Shown: in pieces, positions 7,401 through 9,113 of the stretch
Layout of the letters: each line of letters opens with the position of its first letter
Position numbering within the stretch: the stretch's first letter is position 1
Source: JAZQLP01 sp045542755
GTDB lineage: Bacteria > Bacillota > Clostridia > Oscillospirales > UBA644
Direction of reading: 5' to 3'
DNA length: 9,113 nucleotides
Assembly (NCBI GenBank): GCA_045542755.1
Contig: JAZQLP010000031.1
Span: forward strand, 1-9,113
Translations under genes and position numbers: made by a program
Notes under the pieces: model-generated
What the model was told of the DNA's origin: nothing
Databases searched by the model: none
The model's input: only the letters and a program-made list of their open reading frames with translations

Positions 7401-9112
7401 GTCTCGTTATTACCCGAAACGTAAATAGCGCCGCCACTTTCCTGGGCGGTATTCTTGGCAATTATGGGGCAGTCGTACACCCCAACAGCACCGTGATCAT
7501 ACATAATGGCGTTACCGTTACTGTCAAAGTGCTTTTCATTTACACCAACGGTAACGTCTACACGTTCAAACCCGTCTGTTCTTCCAACAACGGCTACAGC
7601 GCCGCCGTCAACGTTTGCGTGGTTTGAGCTAATAGATCCGCTGAGTATATCAACTTTAACGTCCGAGCCGTCTGCGGATACGTATATACCGCCACCGCTT
7701 CCCATTACGGAAGCATTTCCGCTGACTTCTCCGCCGTACATTATGTAGTTTCCGTTATTAACGGCTATACCGCCACCGTTACTCACAGCAGTGTTATCCT
7801 TAACACCGCCACCACTGATAGTAACGTTACCGCCGTTTACAAGGGCGCCACCGCCACTTCCCGTAGCGTCGTTACCGGAAATCTCGCCACCGTTTATAAA
7901 CATATTACCGTTTGCCAGGTAAACACCGCCGCCGTCAACAGCGCTATTATTGATGATCTGTCCGCCGTCAACAGTCAGCACGCCACCGCCGAGATATACG
8001 CCGCCGCCGATACGCTCAGCAGAGCAGCCTTCTATTCGACCTGTACCTGACATACTAAACTGACCCTGAGTCATATAAACGGCGCCACCGTTTTCCGCGG
8101 AAGCACCTTCGATACTACCGCCCTCTATGGACAAAGTACCGCCGCCGAGGAATATAGCTCCACCGAGAGTATTCGCCGAGCATCCGATTATGCGACCGTC
8201 ACCGGACAATGTAAACTGGCCGTCAGTCATATAAACGGCGCCGCCGTTTTCTGCTGTACAATTCTCTATGGATCCACCGCTCAGGATGGCAATGCCGTGG
8301 GGGTCATTCATATATACCGCGGCACCGTTAGCCTGAACGTATGTATATTTTTCACTTTCAAGAGTATTTACGCCGTGAAGCTTTCCATCTGTCATAATAA
8401 ACGAACAGGGATCATCACCGGCTGCCGCCATAATAAACTGACCGCTTATGTCGCCGCCGCTTATGTTGGCTTTTGCATATCCCAAATTACCGGAGGGGTT
8501 AATGGTACTGCCGCCACCGATAGAACCCGTTTCAATAGTACCGCCCGAAATGGTAATATCGGCACTTCCGCCGTTACCCAAAAGGCCACCGACGCCGCCA
8601 CCAATGGATGCGGAGGTAAGCTCACCGCCGCTAACGTTTATAATAGCTGCGCCGCCGTTACCAGTACTGTTACCGATACCGCCACCAATACCGCCCGAGC
8701 AGGCCAATGTACCGCTTTTAACGGTAATGGTTGCTGAACCGCCGTTACCCGTAGCACCGCCCGTACCGCCACCGATAGACTCGGAGGTAAGTACGCCGTT
8801 TTCTACCGTAATGGTAGCTGCACCGCCGTCTCCCGTATCGCCGCCATTACCGCCGCCAATAACGCCGGAGCAATAAAGCTCACCGCCCGTTATGGTGATG
8901 GTGGCCTCACCGCCAACACCGGAAGAACTGTCACCGCCACCTATACCGGTGGTAATAGTAACATCAGCCGTACCGCTTACGTTAACCGTTGCGCTACCGC
9001 CTGCGCCCGACTTACTGTTACCGCCGCCTATTGAGTTTGCGACTACAGTACCGTCACCAATATTGATCGTTGCCTTGCCTCCGGTACTGATTGAGCTGTT
9101 ACCGCCACCCAT
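4487..9112 (-). CDS. Giant beta-helix / InlB-repeat surface protein, 5' partial
   Basis: The - strand frame is open from the right edge to a TAA at 4489-4487. The ATG at 9112-9110 is very unlikely to be the start: it sits where the other repeats have Ile (IGGG), and no signal peptide follows it. At least 1541 residues are visible. Layout, numbered from base 9112: IGGG repeats 1-227; GGA[IV]Y repeats about 262-566; a beta-rich transition 567-694; two InlB/Flg_new repeats at about 695-768 and 771-848; a Cys-containing linker (C851, C875, C877); an MBG-like module about 883-951; an Ig-like module about 956-1055; a further beta-rich domain to about 1149; and a C-terminal module 1150-1541 shared with the convergent protein. 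No catalytic residues, membrane helix, LPXTG or autotransporter barrel are seen. Known relatives of these repeats are extracellular adhesive or structural proteins, so a surface adhesin is inferred. It ends tail-to-tail with the left gene over a common terminator. Confidence 0.92.
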   Translation of the reverse strand: MGGGNSSISTGGKATINIGDGTVVANSIGGGNSKSGAGGSATVNVSGTADVTITTGIGGGDSSSGVGGEATITITGGELYCSGVIGGGNGGDTGDGGAATITVENGVLTSESIGGGTGGATGNGGSATITVKSGTLACSGGIGGGIGNSTGNGGAAIINVSGGELTSASIGGGVGGLLGNGGSADITISGGTIETGSIGGGSTINPSGNLGYAKANISGGDISGQFIMAAAGDDPCSFIMTDGKLHGVNTLESEKYTYVQANGAAVYMNDPHGIAILSGGSIENCTAENGGAVYMTDGQFTLSGDGRIIGCSANTLGGAIFLGGGTLSIEGGSIEGASAENGGAVYMTQGQFSMSGTGRIEGCSAERIGGGVYLGGGVLTVDGGQIINNSAVDGGGVYLANGNMFINGGEISGNDATGSGGGALVNGGNVTISGGGVKDNTAVSNGGGIAVNNGNYIMYGGEVSGNASVMGSGGGIYVSADGSDVKVDILSGSISSNHANVDGGAVAVVGRTDGFERVDVTVGVNEKHFDSNGNAIMYDHGAVGVYDCPIIAKNTAQESGGAIYVSGNNETTQLSLFCLDETGSFAGGDDGQSDFMKVEGGKVIISTADMSGSVIEGSENGNIVIENTIYVTGGQMDMWGSTSNPRISGIITVDITKLGDYFIDHRDPIEYYRLIYFENFTDPTTGVTTGQYKEVEIPVNTEITISGNIYNHPGYSIEGWNTHPKKGHDFGVGTNPNAPDLGWYEVGGVYTVDGTIIKDIYIYAIWDAHGYNVIFDPNVTSYTGEMAVQVLVYDTPDKLAKNTFGYVGHSFVEWNTKPDGSGDSYGDEEIVTNLTTERGVVVTLYAQWEPCNHDPDTHDYTYTVEDNGATLKRTCSCITYSETATVIINSNIYDMEPNPADIRYSSAWRPEITYWEGDVQLDSAPVNAGEYLVCITEADVTAASIYIINKAEQPAPQKPVLYDPGVNIMVKPIADSPLELIDDSYDSAKQYKIVYYVGSERRETAWRDGIYIDGVYDAKFEFDVALTNYYIYARYSEGSNYLASPQTAAETSYFYPGNIVIDVEKDDTVQEPIIFVADGTEDEINGITVIVNPASGYYFPEDYTITVTTTSDTDDVAAITKTFGDNTSREYQITDIPKNCRVLITIPSAKKATTVSAFIDGGENFGTVSSVSATISRDSAYTAYFKIGNYDEEIYSGLNLTFEPALPAGTTIIFKDIGTNGYFYKCLDADTDSIDVESFFRMGGSATDKFTPYNGNMDLLFTVDFSGTIDGAYGNEIITSLIPVKATTDPVPEAYGRSAVALTNGASFDMAVSGTGLEHLISYTYNKATGESSVYDNRYTAMVISPRTELPSEAHIIYTSGRFTSTAYANSEGKFIIPLSAVESGDVSLTLVSNLFPDVATAYEADVEWILSETVVSAAPMNSNDVLCSGEVIFTSSNANDPSVKISCDKRLYLVFDTVEALINWKNISPGSEVIATLMRKSDDGKYSSTGLEFDIDTSVATFISLNVSLAGQKAGSYCLQVTVMSGLVKVAETYYYFIVE
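4490..5665 (-). other. C-terminal module of the right protein, shared with the convergent protein
   Basis: This region encodes residues 1150-1541. Motifs matching the left protein's C-terminus are SRDSAYTAYF (1176-1185), GTTII (1209-1213), VDF (1263-1265), YDNRY (1335-1339), KFIIPL (1374-1379) and a closing GSYCLQVTV...YYYFIVE (1516-1541). The first two motifs are 33 residues apart in both proteins, and NRY to FIIPL is 35 in both (Y1339 to K1374 here, Y1238 to Q1273 there). The stretch between GTTII and VDF is 11 residues shorter here. The chain ends in Glu directly after the final beta strand, with no anchor. Confidence 0.75.
6260..6466 (-). other. MBG-like beta module
   Basis: Residues about 883-951 of the right protein follow the pattern NIYDMEPNPADI...EITYWEGD...APVNAGEYLVCIT...IYIINKAEQ. 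The 'Y.G ... aPvnaGeY.v.i ... Y.I.KA' layout is characteristic of MBG-type extracellular domains that often follow InlB repeats in Firmicutes surface proteins. A linker with CNHD and CSC (Cys 851, 875, 877) precedes it. The Ig-like segment at about 956-1055, ending IYARYSEGSNYLASPQ, follows it. The assignment is by pattern only. Confidence 0.55.
6569..6802 (-). other. InlB/Listeria-Bacteroides (Flg_new) repeat, canonical copy
   Basis: Residues 771-848 carry the full family signature: YNVIFDPN at the start, then NTFGYVGHSFVEWNTKPDGS, SYGDEEIVTNL and finally VTLYAQWEP. The order GY.F..WNT..DGSG..Y......TNL......LYAQW is the classic InlB B-repeat layout. It is a small beta-grasp-like module found in extracellular proteins, usually in tandem, where it extends the adhesin stalk or contributes to binding. 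Confidence 0.88.
6809..7030 (-). other. InlB/Flg_new repeat, divergent copy
   Basis: Residues about 695-768 contain the core NHPGYSIEGWNTHPKKG and end in IKDIYIYAIWDA, matching the GY.f.GWNT ... iyAiW frame of the family. Between these elements the usual DGSG..Y turn is replaced by a longer loop (HDFGVGTNPNAPDLGWYEVGG), so this copy is divergent. It sits two residues before the canonical copy, forming a tandem pair. Confidence 0.72.
7415..8329 (-). repeat. Pmp-like GGA[IV]Y repeat array (probable right-handed beta-helix)
   Basis: About ten repeats of mostly 25-30 residues lie at residues 262-566. They carry GGAVY, GGAIF, GGGVY, GGGIY or similar at starts near 262, 289, 316, 341, 368, 393, 419, 445, 472, 502 and 559, most followed by an SGG-I-.N strand (for example GGEISGN). 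GGA[ILV]Y is the hallmark of chlamydial polymorphic membrane protein repeats, and related arrays fold as parallel beta-helices. The copy at 502 is expanded to 57 residues by an insert that includes VDVTVGVNEKHFDSNGN. There is no C-terminal autotransporter barrel, unlike true Pmps. Confidence 0.82.
7937..8248 (-). repeat. Two tandem copies of a 52-residue (156-bp) unit within the GGA[IV]Y array
   Basis: Residues 289-340 (8248-8093) and 341-392 (8092-7937) align without gaps and share 32 of 52 residues by my count, including NGGAVYMT.GQF.MSG-type and GR I.GCSA segments. Each copy contains two helix rungs of 27 and 25 residues. At the DNA level the block agtcatataaacggcgcc recurs exactly 156 bases apart (starting 8069 and 8225), which supports duplication of a two-rung unit. 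Confidence 0.8.
8432..9112 (-). repeat. Eight glycine-rich IGGG repeats of 27-30 residues, continuing past the right edge
   Basis: The repeats begin at bases 9112, 9031, 8944, 8860, 8776, 8689, 8605 and 8521 (lengths 27, 29, 28, 28, 29, 28, 28 and 30 residues). The consensus is IGGG.....G.GG.A.I.V..G.L...S. The first copy has Met for Ile, and the last is diverged (IGGGSTINPSGNLGYAKANI). Regular glycine turns with short beta strands suggest a solenoid or beta-helix that runs into the GGA[IV]Y array. The array is cut by the window edge, so the total copy number is unknown. Confidence 0.88.
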
Positions 9113-9113
9113 A

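Noticed and set aside
7415..8329. True chlamydial Pmp autotransporter
   Set aside because: GGA[IV]Y repeats are present, but there are no FxxN partner motifs in the usual density and no C-terminal beta-barrel; InlB and MBG-like modules follow instead.
8448..8876. Proline-rich + strand frame (PPLP-type repeats)
   Set aside because: It is the complement of the glycine-rich IGGG repeats: GGN codons read as CCN on the other strand. There is no independent evidence of coding.
9110..9112. ATG as the start of the right gene
   Set aside because: It falls exactly at the Ile position of an IGGG repeat at the window edge, and no signal peptide follows, so it is almost certainly internal.
8432..9112. 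Regularly spaced short repeats resembling a CRISPR or other DNA-level array
   Set aside because: The units are multiples of three, degenerate at DNA level and conserved at protein level, so they are coding repeats. There are no identical direct repeats with unique spacers.

Overview
The window holds the 3' parts of two very large genes that point towards each other and are separated by a 57-base gap with one symmetric hairpin terminator. Both genes run off the window, so neither true start, signal peptide nor promoter is visible. No RNA genes, transposases, CRISPR arrays or housekeeping genes are present. The whole window is a cell-surface/secreted-protein locus.

Left gene (+ strand, open from the left edge to 4429): at least 1475 residues of tandem beta-rich, Ig-like extracellular modules, without catalytic motifs I can recognise. 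Right gene (- strand, open from the right edge down to 4487): at least 1541 residues. In N-to-C order it has about eight glycine-rich IGGG repeats, a run of GGA[IV]Y repeats of the chlamydial-Pmp type (a probable right-handed beta-helix), two InlB/Listeria-Bacteroides (Flg_new) repeats, a short cysteine-containing linker, an MBG-like and an Ig-like module, and a C-terminal module of about 390 residues.

The most interesting observation is that the last 390-430 residues of the two proteins appear homologous although everything before them is different. Several motifs recur in the same order and, in two intervals, at exactly the same spacing (SR.SA.TA.F to GTTII, 33 residues; NRY to [QK]FIIPL, 35 residues). 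Neither protein ends in an LPXTG sortase signal, a membrane helix or an outer-membrane beta-barrel motif that I can see. The shared C-terminus is therefore a candidate for a common attachment, assembly or export module carrying different adhesive 'passengers'.

Organism: InlB-type repeats, MBG-like modules, long Ig-like modules with a PIPK motif, a hairpin plus U-tract terminator, and frequent ATA and AGA codons at middling GC suggest an uncultured gut-type Clostridia/Firmicutes bacterium. This is an inference from protein style. Other lineages that carry such adhesins (Bacteroidetes, or gut methanogens with adhesin-like proteins) cannot be excluded without a database search. If the two products act together, it is most likely as a pair of surface or secreted adhesins. 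Nothing in the window shows the ligand.
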